Assembly: GCA_047629195.1 (NCBI GenBank)
Contig: JBLHWY010000007.1
Coordinates: forward strand, 1 to 64,000
DNA: 64,000 bases
From: UBA4582 sp047629195
GTDB lineage: Bacteria > Pseudomonadota > Gammaproteobacteria > Pseudomonadales > Azotimanducaceae
Reading direction: 5' to 3'
The position numbers and the translations under genes were made by a program. Of the stretch, positions 55,898 to 64,000 are shown piece by piece. Numbering within the stretch: the first letter of the stretch is position 1; every line of letters starts with the position of its first letter. The notes beneath the pieces were generated by a model that saw nothing but the letters and a program-made list of their open reading frames with translations, did not search any database and had not been told where the DNA came from.

Positions 55898-57559
55898 TCA
55901 GAGCGCGCTGTATCGCTGCTTTAATTCTTCATATTGTTGGTAGCGGTGATCGTATTCGTCCAGACCTGACAACCGGGTAAGAAATATTTGGCAGTTAGTT
56001 CTCCATTCTTCTGTATTAAGATGGCGTTTCTCAGCGAGTTCAAGACAAGTGCTTACCGCACGAATCAGGATACTCGGTGAAGCGCCGCGTTTGCTGGCGG
56101 CATCGCTGAACTTGGCATAGGCCTCCACAACGGCACCACGGCTATACAAATTGATCGCTTCTTCACTGATCTTCTCTGCCACCAAGCGTTCTTTGCCGCA
56201 CTCAAGCCGCTGTAAAAGGCGTTCATTTAGTAGCGAATGATCGAATTCAGCTGCAAACTCAGTTGTAAACTGCTCCGCTTCTGCCATTAACCCCTGCGAA
56301 CATAATGTCTGCACATATTCATCTGCATATGAAATTCGCTGTTTTTCCTCAAACTCATGATAAAGACCTGTAGCTTTTTTCAACAACTCGCCACGCTCAT
56401 CCAGTGCACCATAGCTTCCACAAACCAGTGACTCTAGCCACGTTGAGCGTACAAGAACGATAGGGTCCTTTGAAAACTCTTTCCTCATACGCTTTAGAAA
56501 CAGACGTGCTTCCTGAAATGCTCCGCTCGATAACTTTGATTTTGATCCATCAATCTTAACCAACAGAGACCGGACGTACTGCAGATAGTTTTCTGGCGAG
56601 TTATAGCAAGAGTGACTCCCCAAAACGATAGCTTTCCTAAAAGCTTTTTCTGCAACGAGATAACTGTTGTTAAACATTGCCAAACGAGCGAGTTCCATCT
56701 GCCGTAATACCGCTTTAGGAGAGCGAATGGTTGCCTCCATCAGTGTAGCTTGCGCCGCTTTATACTTTGTACCTGCCATCAATATTCTTGCCAACCAGTC
56801 ATAGCTCTCGATCACATTGGGCTGCTCGACGATTAATTCCTGAAAGATTTCTTCTGCTTCAGGGTGTCGCTCGAGATTAAAAAGCGCCTTCCCTTTCCCT
56901 ATTTTCGCCCAGGGCAAGCCACGCTCACGCGAGATAGCGGTATAGACCTTCAAAGCCTTCTCAAACTCCTCAATCGCCATAAAACACTCAGCCCGAATTC
57001 GGTGCGCTCTCATCGCACCACGCTTATCTTTCCTGATTTTTTCTTCACAAAGCAGAATCGTTTTTTGATAATTTTTTACCTGAAAAGCTGATTCAATACT
57101 ATTGTAATCAACCTTTACATGCATGGTCCGCTCAAGCCGGGTTTTTAGCTCGTTACGGGTAAACGGCTTGCTTATGTAACTATCGGGTTGGTACTCAAGG
57201 GCGCCCATTACCATTTCGAGGCTTGTTTCGGCTGTGACCATAATAAATATCGTACTATTCTTAAGAAACCCGCTATATCTACCCTCCTCCAGTATCTGCT
57301 GGCCATCTTTACCTTTACCCAGGTTGTAATCACATAAAACGACGTCGTAGGAATGACGAGACAAGTGCTCAATTGCATCTTCGCCATTGGTCGCGAGATC
57401 GATGTCAACAGCAGACAGATCTTTCAGCATACCTCGCAGCATGCCGCGGGCTTCTGCACTGTCCTCAATAATGAGGAATTTAGATTTCTTATATCTATCA
57501 AGCATTAGGTTCTGTCTGTGCAGCGCCTGTTGCATTTCGGATTTTTGTGGTTGAGTCAT
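55898..57559 (-). CDS. Response-regulator receiver fused to TPR repeats
   Basis: A 553-residue protein with an N-terminal CheY-like receiver (about residues 25-150): acidic pocket IIEDS near 30, phospho-acceptor Asp in LCDYNLG near 76, Thr/Ala in VTAETS near 107 and Lys in SKPFTRNEL near 135. The remainder is helical with several tetratricopeptide-like repeats (GKGKALFNLERHPEAEEIFQ near 225), suggesting phosphorylation-controlled protein binding. No DNA-binding or enzymatic output is present and no histidine kinase is adjacent. Its closeness to the c-di-GMP genes hints at a shared pathway, which is inference. Confidence 0.9.
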   Translation of the reverse strand: MTQPQKSEMQQALHRQNLMLDRYKKSKFLIIEDSAEARGMLRGMLKDLSAVDIDLATNGEDAIEHLSRHSYDVVLCDYNLGKGKDGQQILEEGRYSGFLKNSTIFIMVTAETSLEMVMGALEYQPDSYISKPFTRNELKTRLERTMHVKVDYNSIESAFQVKNYQKTILLCEEKIRKDKRGAMRAHRIRAECFMAIEEFEKALKVYTAISRERGLPWAKIGKGKALFNLERHPEAEEIFQELIVEQPNVIESYDWLARILMAGTKYKAAQATLMEATIRSPKAVLRQMELARLAMFNNSYLVAEKAFRKAIVLGSHSCYNSPENYLQYVRSLLVKIDGSKSKLSSGAFQEARLFLKRMRKEFSKDPIVLVRSTWLESLVCGSYGALDERGELLKKATGLYHEFEEKQRISYADEYVQTLCSQGLMAEAEQFTTEFAAEFDHSLLNERLLQRLECGKERLVAEKISEEAINLYSRGAVVEAYAKFSDAASKRGASPSILIRAVSTCLELAEKRHLNTEEWRTNCQIFLTRLSGLDEYDHRYQQYEELKQRYSAL

Positions 57560-57697
57560 CCACTAAGCATAGGAGAAATTCGAGGTTTCGCTACGCTATT
57601 CGTCTCATGTTTATTAACGCGCAACGCCCTGTAAATGCAGACAGCTACTGTTACCCAGGGGAAACTAGGTAATAGACATTAATGTTAAGCAGGCTTG

Positions 57698-58981
57698 CTA
57701 GCGGTCGAGGAAGAACAGACTTACTGATGGAACATAAGTGATAATCATCAAGGCAAATAACAACACCAGCATGAAAGGTATTGTCGCCCGGTAAAGCTCG
57801 GTAATAGAGCGATTAAAGCGATAGCTCGCTATAAACAGGTTCATCCCAATTGGCGGCGTAAAATAGCCAATTTGCATATTGGCCAAAAAGATAATCCCTA
57901 AATGCACGGGGTCTATGCCAAAACGCAAGGCCACTGGCACTATCAATGGAATCATAATCACCAAGGCTGAAAAGATATCTAACAACGCGCCTAGAATCAG
58001 CAGAATAATATTCAACAGAATGAGAAAGGTAATCTTGTCATTCACATAAATACTGATCCACTCGAACAAGAGCTGAGGTATTTCTGCATCAATAAGAAAA
58101 TTTGTAAACGCAAGAGAAACACCCAAGATCAGCAGGATTCCTCCCACCATAATCATCGCGTCGCGAATAACGCTGGGTAGTGTTCGCAAAGGAACTTCGC
58201 GATGAATCACCACTTCTACCAGGAGCACATAAAACGCTGTGACCGCTGCCGCTTCTGAAACCGCAAAAAAGCCGGAATAGATACCGCCTAAAACAATAAA
58301 AGGCATGGGAATTTCCCACCGGGCATCCTTAATCGCGCTAATAGCATCGGCTTTACTAAATTTGCCTTTCACGATCTCAGCGTCCCGGTTACTCCACAGG
58401 CTATAAAACGTCAGTAAAACAATCATCAGCAGCGCAGGTAATATACCTGCCAAAAATAACTCTTGGATTGTAAAAGGATTAGGAATATCCATCTGCTGAA
58501 CAATAACCCCGTACAGAATCAGCGGCAGCGATGGTGCCAACAATAAACCGAGGCTACCCGAAGTTGTCACTAACCCTAGGCTGAACTTGTCCTTGTAACC
58601 TGCTTCAACCAACGCGGGGTACAACAGCGCGCCGACGGCCACAATGGTAACGCCTGATGCGCCGGTAAATGCTGTAAAAAAGGCACAGGTCACAAATGAA
58701 ACGACAGCCAAACCACCAGGCATCCAACCTAAAAAAACCTGAGTCAGTCTGACTAACCGAGTGGACAGCTTACTTTCCGCCAGCAAATAGCCGGCAAAAG
58801 TAAATAGCGGCAATGCAAGCAAAAGTGGCGTGTCGATCAGTCGATAGATTTCGATCGCGATGACCGACAGCGGAATATCCGTGAAGTAAAACCCAAGCAT
58901 ACCCGCGGCGAGAATCACCACAAACAGCGGTGTACCCAGCAAGGCAAATATGGCGACAATAAAGGATCCAATTGAACTCAT
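57698..58981 (-). CDS. dctM: TRAP transporter large permease, DctM family
   Basis: A 427-residue membrane subunit with about twelve helices that uses the sodium gradient to import small carboxylates or related solutes delivered by the binding protein. LGMLGFYFTDIPLSV-like entry and the motif FFTAFTGASGVTIVAVGALLYPAL near residue 105 are typical of DctM. NMQIGYFTPPIGMNLF near 367 is the second signature. The ATG follows the dctQ stop after one base, so they are translationally coupled. It is last in the tatT-dctP-dctQ-dctM operon. Confidence 0.95.
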   Translation of the reverse strand: MSSIGSFIVAIFALLGTPLFVVILAAGMLGFYFTDIPLSVIAIEIYRLIDTPLLLALPLFTFAGYLLAESKLSTRLVRLTQVFLGWMPGGLAVVSFVTCAFFTAFTGASGVTIVAVGALLYPALVEAGYKDKFSLGLVTTSGSLGLLLAPSLPLILYGVIVQQMDIPNPFTIQELFLAGILPALLMIVLLTFYSLWSNRDAEIVKGKFSKADAISAIKDARWEIPMPFIVLGGIYSGFFAVSEAAAVTAFYVLLVEVVIHREVPLRTLPSVIRDAMIMVGGILLILGVSLAFTNFLIDAEIPQLLFEWISIYVNDKITFLILLNIILLILGALLDIFSALVIMIPLIVPVALRFGIDPVHLGIIFLANMQIGYFTPPIGMNLFIASYRFNRSITELYRATIPFMLVLLFALMIITYVPSVSLFFLDR

Positions 58982-58982
58982 A

Positions 58983-59438
58983 CTATGATCTTATAAATTT
59001 GAAGCAATGAATAATAAACCTGAGAGACATGACGCCGAATCCGAATGGAATAATCGCCTGACATATCCAATTCGGCACCTTGGCGAAGGCGATAGTGGCG
59101 TCTTCATACTCGTATTGAACAAACTCATAACAGTAGTAAGAAGCAATACCACAGATGGCGGCTGAAGCCAAAGAAGTTGACACACGGATAATTTTCAACG
59201 GAATTGCTGAAAGATACCGCGACAGGACGTCAATATTAATATGATTCGCCTCACGAGTTGCGACCATGGCACCCAGCATTGCAAGCCAGAGCACCAATAC
59301 CCGGGAAAACGTTTCAGCCCATAGCACACCCGAATCGAAAAAATTTCGCAACACAATCTGCATGAGAGCAATCGCAAGCATTGTGATCAGAGCGCCAACT
59401 AGCGCAAAATCTTCAAACCGATGAATATACCTAAGCAT
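58983..59438 (-). CDS. dctQ: TRAP transporter small permease, DctQ family
   Basis: A 151-residue membrane subunit with four helices (about 15-33, 48-66, 85-105, 125-145). SGVLWAETFSRVLVLWLAMLG near residue 36 followed by REANHINIDVL near 63 are the classic DctQ marks. It assembles with DctM into the transport complex. Its start lies five bases after the dctP stop. Confidence 0.94.
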   Translation of the reverse strand: MLRYIHRFEDFALVGALITMLAIALMQIVLRNFFDSGVLWAETFSRVLVLWLAMLGAMVATREANHINIDVLSRYLSAIPLKIIRVSTSLASAAICGIASYYCYEFVQYEYEDATIAFAKVPNWICQAIIPFGFGVMSLRFIIHCFKFIRS

Positions 59439-59443
59439 GGGTT

Positions 59444-60583
59444 TTAATCGCTGACACTGGTTTCTTTCGCGGCTCGATACTCGTCCAGATGTCGCTGCAA
59501 TGTTAATAGGCTCTCATTGCTGATACTGCCTGACTGAACCAAGTCCGCTATCGAGGTTTTTGCCTTCAAACGCCAGTCAGTTATTTGTGCTTCGGTAGGC
59601 GCAACCTCTTCGATGCCCTGAACAATCAATGCATCATAAGCTTTTTTATTATCTACTCGGTTTTCCCGATCTACTTCAAGAAACACACGGTTCATGACCT
59701 CTTTCACAATCAATTGATCAGCCTCATCAATTGAATCAAATGCCTTCTTATCTAATGAGAGCATTGAATATATGTATACCAGTGGGATATTTGTGACGTA
59801 TTTCACTTGGTTATGCCATTGCAAAGCCAGCGCTACCAAAGGCGGCACTGCAACACCGTCAATCAATCCTGTCTGCAAACCAGCAAGCACGTCTGACAAC
59901 GTCAGGGGAATCGGACTGATACCGAACGACTGGATGAGTTTAGCCGAGATTGGATCTCCGTCCGGTACCCAAGCTTTGACCTTCTTTAGATCTCCGACAG
60001 ACCGAACAGGCTCTTTCGTGAGCATATAAGCAAAGCCGGTTTCAGTTAGATTAAACGTTACCATTCCAGCGTCCTCGAGACCGTCAACAATCTGCTGATC
60101 CATTCGTCTGCGGACATAATCAACTTCGTCTACGTCTCGAAAAACCAAAGGCAGGTTGTAGATCTGCAAATCTGGATAGAACCTTGTTAGTGTGCTCGCG
60201 GCAACAACGCCACCCTGCAGCTGTCCGATTCTCATTTTTCGGAGCACTGTGAAGTCATCACCTTGTACGCCACCTGGGTAAATTTTAAATTTCACGCGAT
60301 TGTCAGTTCTCGTGGCTATTTCTTTAGCCCCGGTGCGCAGCTTTTTCATCCACGAAAGTCCGTCGGGAGAAACCGTTGCTATCTTGAATGTCTTAGCCTC
60401 ACTAATCGAAGGTGCCAATACCAGGCAGCTTAAAAGCATCCCGAGCAGACCCATCCAGTAAGCCTTAACACTTAATCCAATCGGGGCAGCTGTCGTGCCT
60501 ACAATTGTGCCCTTAGTACGAATGGCAGCAGAACCAGCGATAAGGTCGGTGGCTAGGCCTGTAGTTGTACGAAACTCGAGCAT
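59444..60583 (-). CDS. dctP: TRAP transporter substrate-binding protein, DctP family
   Basis: A 379-residue exported solute receptor. The DctP fold begins at KTFKIATVSPDGLSWMKKL near residue 65 and includes YPGGVQGDDFTVLRKMRIGQL near 102 and a PDGDPISAKLIQSFGI region near 210, around the site where DctP proteins bind carboxylates with a conserved arginine. The frame begins with about 40 extra residues before the hydrophobic signal (WMGLLGMLLSCLVLA). ATG 60583 has AAAGGA ten bases upstream, so I kept it, though a start closer to the signal is possible. Ligand unknown. Confidence 0.92.
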   Translation of the reverse strand: MLEFRTTTGLATDLIAGSAAIRTKGTIVGTTAAPIGLSVKAYWMGLLGMLLSCLVLAPSISEAKTFKIATVSPDGLSWMKKLRTGAKEIATRTDNRVKFKIYPGGVQGDDFTVLRKMRIGQLQGGVVAASTLTRFYPDLQIYNLPLVFRDVDEVDYVRRRMDQQIVDGLEDAGMVTFNLTETGFAYMLTKEPVRSVGDLKKVKAWVPDGDPISAKLIQSFGISPIPLTLSDVLAGLQTGLIDGVAVPPLVALALQWHNQVKYVTNIPLVYIYSMLSLDKKAFDSIDEADQLIVKEVMNRVFLEVDRENRVDNKKAYDALIVQGIEEVAPTEAQITDWRLKAKTSIADLVQSGSISNESLLTLQRHLDEYRAAKETSVSD

Positions 60584-60652
60584 TTAGATATATTCCTTTA
60601 ATTCAGTATTCATCATTTCTAGACAGCAAAATTGCTGATTCGTCCACGATAT

Positions 60653-61507
60653 TCAAAAATAATCGTCTGATTCGGCCAAAAGCACAGCTGCTTTTTCTTG
60701 CGCAACCGTGTTGGTTAGCGTCATGCCTTCGACAATAGGATCAGCGTCAATCACTTCTTTCAATAGCTGGTCGTGCAGTGCTTTGTTGAAAGTCAGCTTG
60801 GCATAACTCTCAGCAAACACGACTTTGGTCATCAAGAATTTGCCTTCTCCAAGCTCAATTGCCCGCTCAAAGTGTGCTCTTCCGACTTCCGGATTGCCCC
60901 CCATCGAGGCAGGCAAAACAGTCTCCAAACCACCCATATATAAATGAGGACCACCATTATCCCATGTTTCGTTCAATTCAATGACACGATTCATCAAATA
61001 CTTAACCTTTGAAAGCTGCGCGATCGCATTCCAATCATCACTATTCGCCTGAATCCAAGAGGTCCATGCGACGGCCACCGTATAAGTGACAGGCACATCT
61101 TTTTCCTCAAGTTGATCAACTTCAACCTGCAACACGTCAAACTTCATACTTTGAAGCCCACACAGGCTTTGTTTGCTCACACATGCCGCAACTAATGCGT
61201 AATTCAAAGATTTGGTGGTCAGCAATTTGGCTCGGTTTTCATCCGCGAATATAGCAAAAGCCCCATTCAAGCTAGAAGCCGCCATAAGCAACGCGGGGTT
61301 TTCCGGTGAACCCCGAAGAAAACTATCTAACATCACCAAATACGCTGGAATGGCTTCGCGAACGGTTTCAACATCATTGCTGTTTAAAATTGACCAGGAT
61401 AAATCTTCGGCCAATTGTGCCGTCAGAGAAGTCACTACTGATGCACAACTACTCAGGGCAACTACAAGCGTGATCGACAAAATCAACTTTCGAAAGAAAA
61501 TATTCAT
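60653..61507 (-). CDS. TRAP-associated lipoprotein TatT
   Basis: A 284-residue lipoprotein: signal peptide with lipobox ALSSC, Cys at 21. The rest is helical and TPR-like (SLNYALVAACVSKQS near 103, GNPEVGRAHFERAIELGEGKF near 210), matching the TatT (T-component) family. In Treponema, TatT trimers bind the TRAP receptor TatP and are thought to pass hydrophobic ligands. It is the first gene of the operon, 69 bases before dctP. The pairing suggests a hydrophobic or lipid-like ligand for the system, which is inference. Confidence 0.88.
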   Translation of the reverse strand: MNIFFRKLILSITLVVALSSCASVVTSLTAQLAEDLSWSILNSNDVETVREAIPAYLVMLDSFLRGSPENPALLMAASSLNGAFAIFADENRAKLLTTKSLNYALVAACVSKQSLCGLQSMKFDVLQVEVDQLEEKDVPVTYTVAVAWTSWIQANSDDWNAIAQLSKVKYLMNRVIELNETWDNGGPHLYMGGLETVLPASMGGNPEVGRAHFERAIELGEGKFLMTKVVFAESYAKLTFNKALHDQLLKEVIDADPIVEGMTLTNTVAQEKAAVLLAESDDYF

Positions 61508-61714
61508 GGGTGAGTTACAGCAGACATATTAAAGGATGTTCTATTGTAGCCTATCTCGCGGGGCGGGTTAAGGTCCGAACATCGCCTACTCATCATCAAT
61601 TAGATAATTAATCCCCTCCTAGCGATTAACGAATATGCAGCGGCACAGGATCATGAATCACAAAAGTTTGTGATACACTCTGTCCTTGTGCCGTATCCAT
61701 CGCGAACCATCGGA

Positions 61715-62479
61715 ATGATCACTCGGTTAACCAACCGTCTAGTTTCAATCTTATTTATCACTTTCGTATTTGCTACCTCAGCGGTCTTCTTTCTGATCGC
61801 CTTGTGCATTTGGTTAGTGACCTACTTATTTGATCCCAGATTATGGCTGTTACATCGATTTACTTGCTTCTGGGCTAGTTTATACGTTTGGATATTTCCT
61901 CCCTGGCAAGTCACCATCACGGGCCGCGAGAAGATAGATAAAAACAAAACCTATGTCATTGTCTCCAATCATCAATCGCTTGTAGACATCCTCGTTGCCT
62001 TCACCCTCTTCACGCATTTTAAGTGGGTTTCGAAGTCAGAAATTTTTCAGGTCCCCCTTATTGGCTGGAATATGCTGCTTAACCAATATGTTTCGCTGAA
62101 GCGGGAACGCACAACAAGCGTAAAACATATGTACGCAGCCTGCGAGAAGCACATCAAACGAGGAAGTTCGGTTTATCTCTTTCCGGAGGGCACCCGCTCA
62201 ACCACGGGCAAAATGCGAGCGTTTAAAGAAGGTGCATTTGTTCTCGCTAAACGTCAGCGAATCGCTGTATTACCTATTGTGATCAATGGCTCCAAAAATG
62301 CAGTGCCTAAAAACAGCCTCAACTTTCATGGACGCACGCACGTGCATGTGGAAATTCTAGATGAAATTCCTGCTGAAAGTTATGATGAGACAACAGTTTC
62401 AGAGTTAACTCACAAGGTGCGAGAGCTCATACGCAGCAAAGTTGATGAGGAAATCGAAGCGGCACCAGAGCAACATTAG
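61715..62479 (+). CDS. 1-acyl-sn-glycerol-3-phosphate acyltransferase (PlsC family)
   Basis: A 254-residue membrane acyltransferase that adds the second fatty acid in phosphatidic-acid synthesis or acts on a related lipid. One or two hydrophobic helices lie at residues 8-45. The catalytic HxxxxD motif is in SNHQSLVDI near 85 and the acceptor-binding FPEGTRST near 155. ATG 61715 gives the usual N-terminus; GTG 61670 would add 15 residues, and both have weak ribosome sites. Divergent from the TRAP operon. Confidence 0.92.
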   Translation: MITRLTNRLVSILFITFVFATSAVFFLIALCIWLVTYLFDPRLWLLHRFTCFWASLYVWIFPPWQVTITGREKIDKNKTYVIVSNHQSLVDILVAFTLFTHFKWVSKSEIFQVPLIGWNMLLNQYVSLKRERTTSVKHMYAACEKHIKRGSSVYLFPEGTRSTTGKMRAFKEGAFVLAKRQRIAVLPIVINGSKNAVPKNSLNFHGRTHVHVEILDEIPAESYDETTVSELTHKVRELIRSKVDEEIEAAPEQH

Positions 62480-62487
62480 GCAAAGCA

Positions 62488-63249
62488 TCAGATACTAATG
62501 CGTTGTCTCGCCCCAGACGCGATAAACTGCCCAGGGACTGGTACTCGGCCTTTACATCGCGGGTATTGATCGCAGACTTTAAAGGTCTTCCCTGTATTTT
62601 TACCTTTCGCTGCCCTCCTTAGCTTCGTACCACCACCGCAATCTGGACAGCTCACTTTCGACGCCAGTAATACCTCAGCCAATTGATCCAAGATCTCAAG
62701 CGCCGAAATGCCACCGACCATTGGATAGGTAATAAAAGGGATGGATATTTGCTCGAATATTTGTATTTTTAGATCGTGTTCCTGTTGCGCGTCAGACCCG
62801 GCATTCTTTAGCTGGACACCAGCAACAATTTTTAAGGTGTTTGGGTCACAAATCACAAAAGAGACAGTCTTGTGCAGCAGGCGATTTTGTAACTGAGCGT
62901 CACCGCGTACAATCGCGTTCATCGGTACATGGGCAAATATTTTCAACGTCTGCTCTAGCGCTCGCTCGAGTTCGAAGTAAAATCGCCGATGGATTTCATC
63001 AAATAGACCCACTCTAAGATCTACTTCTGGCTTGTCTTGTACCGTCTCAACGAGGTGCGCTGCGCGAGCAATCAAGCTCTCATCTGGCATATCCACGGGT
63101 TCTTTACCGGATTTTTCACGATCCGTATTAAAAGCTTGTAAAGCACCCATATCAGCCTGGCGAAAAGCCTCAATTTCCCGCTTCCGCAAATATCGGAAAA
63201 GCAACACGATAGCCCCCAGCACAAGCGCAAAAATCAGGAATCCTTCCAT
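62488..63249 (-). CDS. DUF2726 protein with membrane anchor and zinc ribbon
   Basis: A 253-residue protein. A hydrophobic N-terminal helix (residues 4-20) anchors it. A DUF2726-like, PD-(D/E)XK-related domain spans about 105-205 (FVICDPNTLKIVAGVQLKN, then PFITYPM). A topoisomerase-type zinc ribbon follows, with cysteines in CPDCGGGTKLRR and the later CDQYPRCKGR. The combination suggests binding to nucleic acid near the membrane. Nuclease activity is unproven; the usual acid-lysine triad is only partly visible. Converges with the acyltransferase. Confidence 0.82.
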   Translation of the reverse strand: MEGFLIFALVLGAIVLLFRYLRKREIEAFRQADMGALQAFNTDREKSGKEPVDMPDESLIARAAHLVETVQDKPEVDLRVGLFDEIHRRFYFELERALEQTLKIFAHVPMNAIVRGDAQLQNRLLHKTVSFVICDPNTLKIVAGVQLKNAGSDAQQEHDLKIQIFEQISIPFITYPMVGGISALEILDQLAEVLLASKVSCPDCGGGTKLRRAAKGKNTGKTFKVCDQYPRCKGRVPVPGQFIASGARQRISI

Positions 63250-63538
63250 TTAGCTTACCCTCCTCATCTATACCGACAAATATTGCCAAACGAACCTTGG
63301 AAAAAAACACACCTTCAAAGTCAAATTACGCACAAGCATACGATCCGTGGTTTACGACCCTCATCACAACCTGCATTATGACTTAGATTGTTGATGCCTC
63401 GCGGGCAAACAGGGCATATCTTTGACCGAAGCATACATTGACGGGACCACAGGTTAGATGAATAACAGAATTCATGAGCCAAACGTTTAATAGATACTTT
63501 TAAAAATTACTTTTTACAAGTGAAGGGAGTACACGACC

Positions 63539-64000
63539 ATGCGACTTGAAAACAAAGTAGCAATCATTACCGGTGCGGGACAAAGCACAGGCGCAACAAT
63601 TGGCAATGGACGCGCAACGGCTCTCCGTTTCGCCCAAGAAGGTGCGAGCCTGTTCCTAACGGATAGAAATATGGATTCAGCAGCTGAAACAGCTGAACTC
63701 ATTATTGCTGAAGGGGGAAAAGCCATCGCCTTTGAGATGGATGTCAGCAAAGAAGCAGACTGCGAGGCAATGGCACGGGCCTGTGTAGATGCCTACGGTC
63801 GTATCGACATTTTGCACAATAATGTTGGTATTGGCGCTGGAGATCGCGGGATCACTAGCTTATCACTAGAAACCTGGCAGCAAATATTCGATGTAAACCT
63901 CACCAGCATATTCCTCACCTCAAAACATGTGATTCCCATCATGCGTGAGCAAGAAAATGGCGTCATCATCAACATTTCATCTCTGGCGGCAATCGCGGCA
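63539..64000 (+). CDS. Short-chain dehydrogenase/reductase (cut by window edge)
   Basis: 154 codons of an SDR oxidoreductase, open to the right edge. The cofactor motif (TGxxxGxG type) appears expanded: ITGAGQSTGATIGNGRATA near residue 9, several residues longer than usual. NNVGIGAG near 95 is the NNAG motif, and INISSLAA at the end holds the catalytic serine region; the YxxxK lies beyond the edge. GAAGGGAG about nine bases upstream supports ATG 63539. NAD is likelier than NADP because LTDRN follows strand two. Confidence 0.9.
   Translation, partial: MRLENKVAIITGAGQSTGATIGNGRATALRFAQEGASLFLTDRNMDSAAETAELIIAEGGKAIAFEMDVSKEADCEAMARACVDAYGRIDILHNNVGIGAGDRGITSLSLETWQQIFDVNLTSIFLTSKHVIPIMREQENGVIINISSLAAIAA

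Overview
The window looks like chromosome from a free-living, probably marine, aerobic gammaproteobacterium. Supporting signs are rapA, prc, djlA, xni, ycaQ and a full-length lhr, a glycolate oxidase operon, a TRAP dicarboxylate-type transporter with a TatT partner, and several c-di-GMP proteins. Base composition is moderate by eye and even from end to end. I saw no tRNA, rRNA, CRISPR array, phage, integrase or insertion sequence, so this is mostly core genome and not a genomic island. The species assignment is inference.

Layout. 0-5 kb: a truncated divergent gene, rapA, a possible small membrane protein, then a SlyD-like prolyl isomerase abutting a DUF3524 tRNA-queuosine mannosyltransferase-type glycosyltransferase. 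5-14 kb: flavin-dependent reductase, threonine ammonia-lyase, double-FHA protein, signal peptidase I, an HSL-type esterase, a Qnr-like pentapeptide-repeat protein, a Mip/FkpA-type isomerase and a CPA2 antiporter. 14-24 kb: Prc protease, nitroreductase, FMN-dependent alpha-hydroxy-acid dehydrogenase, djlA overlapping a phosphomannomutase, xni, ycaQ and a very basic secreted protein. 24-31 kb: acyl-CoA ligase, yedK, aldo/keto reductase, a lipoprotein serine hydrolase and a carbamoyltransferase with unusual substrate motifs. 31-43 kb: the glcDEF operon divergent from a ribBX-type riboflavin gene, an apparently frameshifted gene coupled to it, then a PMP3 protein, a DUF2959 lipoprotein and lhr with overlapping ends, and a histone-deacetylase-like hydrolase.

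43-58 kb holds three cyclic-di-GMP proteins (GAF-HD-GYP, 7TM-DISM-GGDEF and GAF-GGDEF) and a receiver-TPR protein, together with an MBL hydrolase, pdxA, a GST and a gamma-glutamyltransferase. A decayed ABC exporter lies in the middle. The GAF-GGDEF protein looks assembled from the input domain of one neighbour and the output domain of another. Several intergenic spacers in this stretch carry fresh-looking short tandem duplications. 58-64 kb: the tatT-dctP-dctQ-dctM TRAP operon, an acyltransferase, a DUF2726 zinc-ribbon protein and the start of an SDR dehydrogenase cut by the window edge.

No defence island or complete unknown multigene system is evident. The observations most worth following are the carbamoyltransferase with changed ornithine-site motifs, the Qnr-like chromosomal gene, the mosaic c-di-GMP set, the HD-GYP protein with a large insertion, the frameshifted gene behind ribBX, and the ABC exporter pseudogene. 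Counts and positions were read by eye and residue numbers are approximate.
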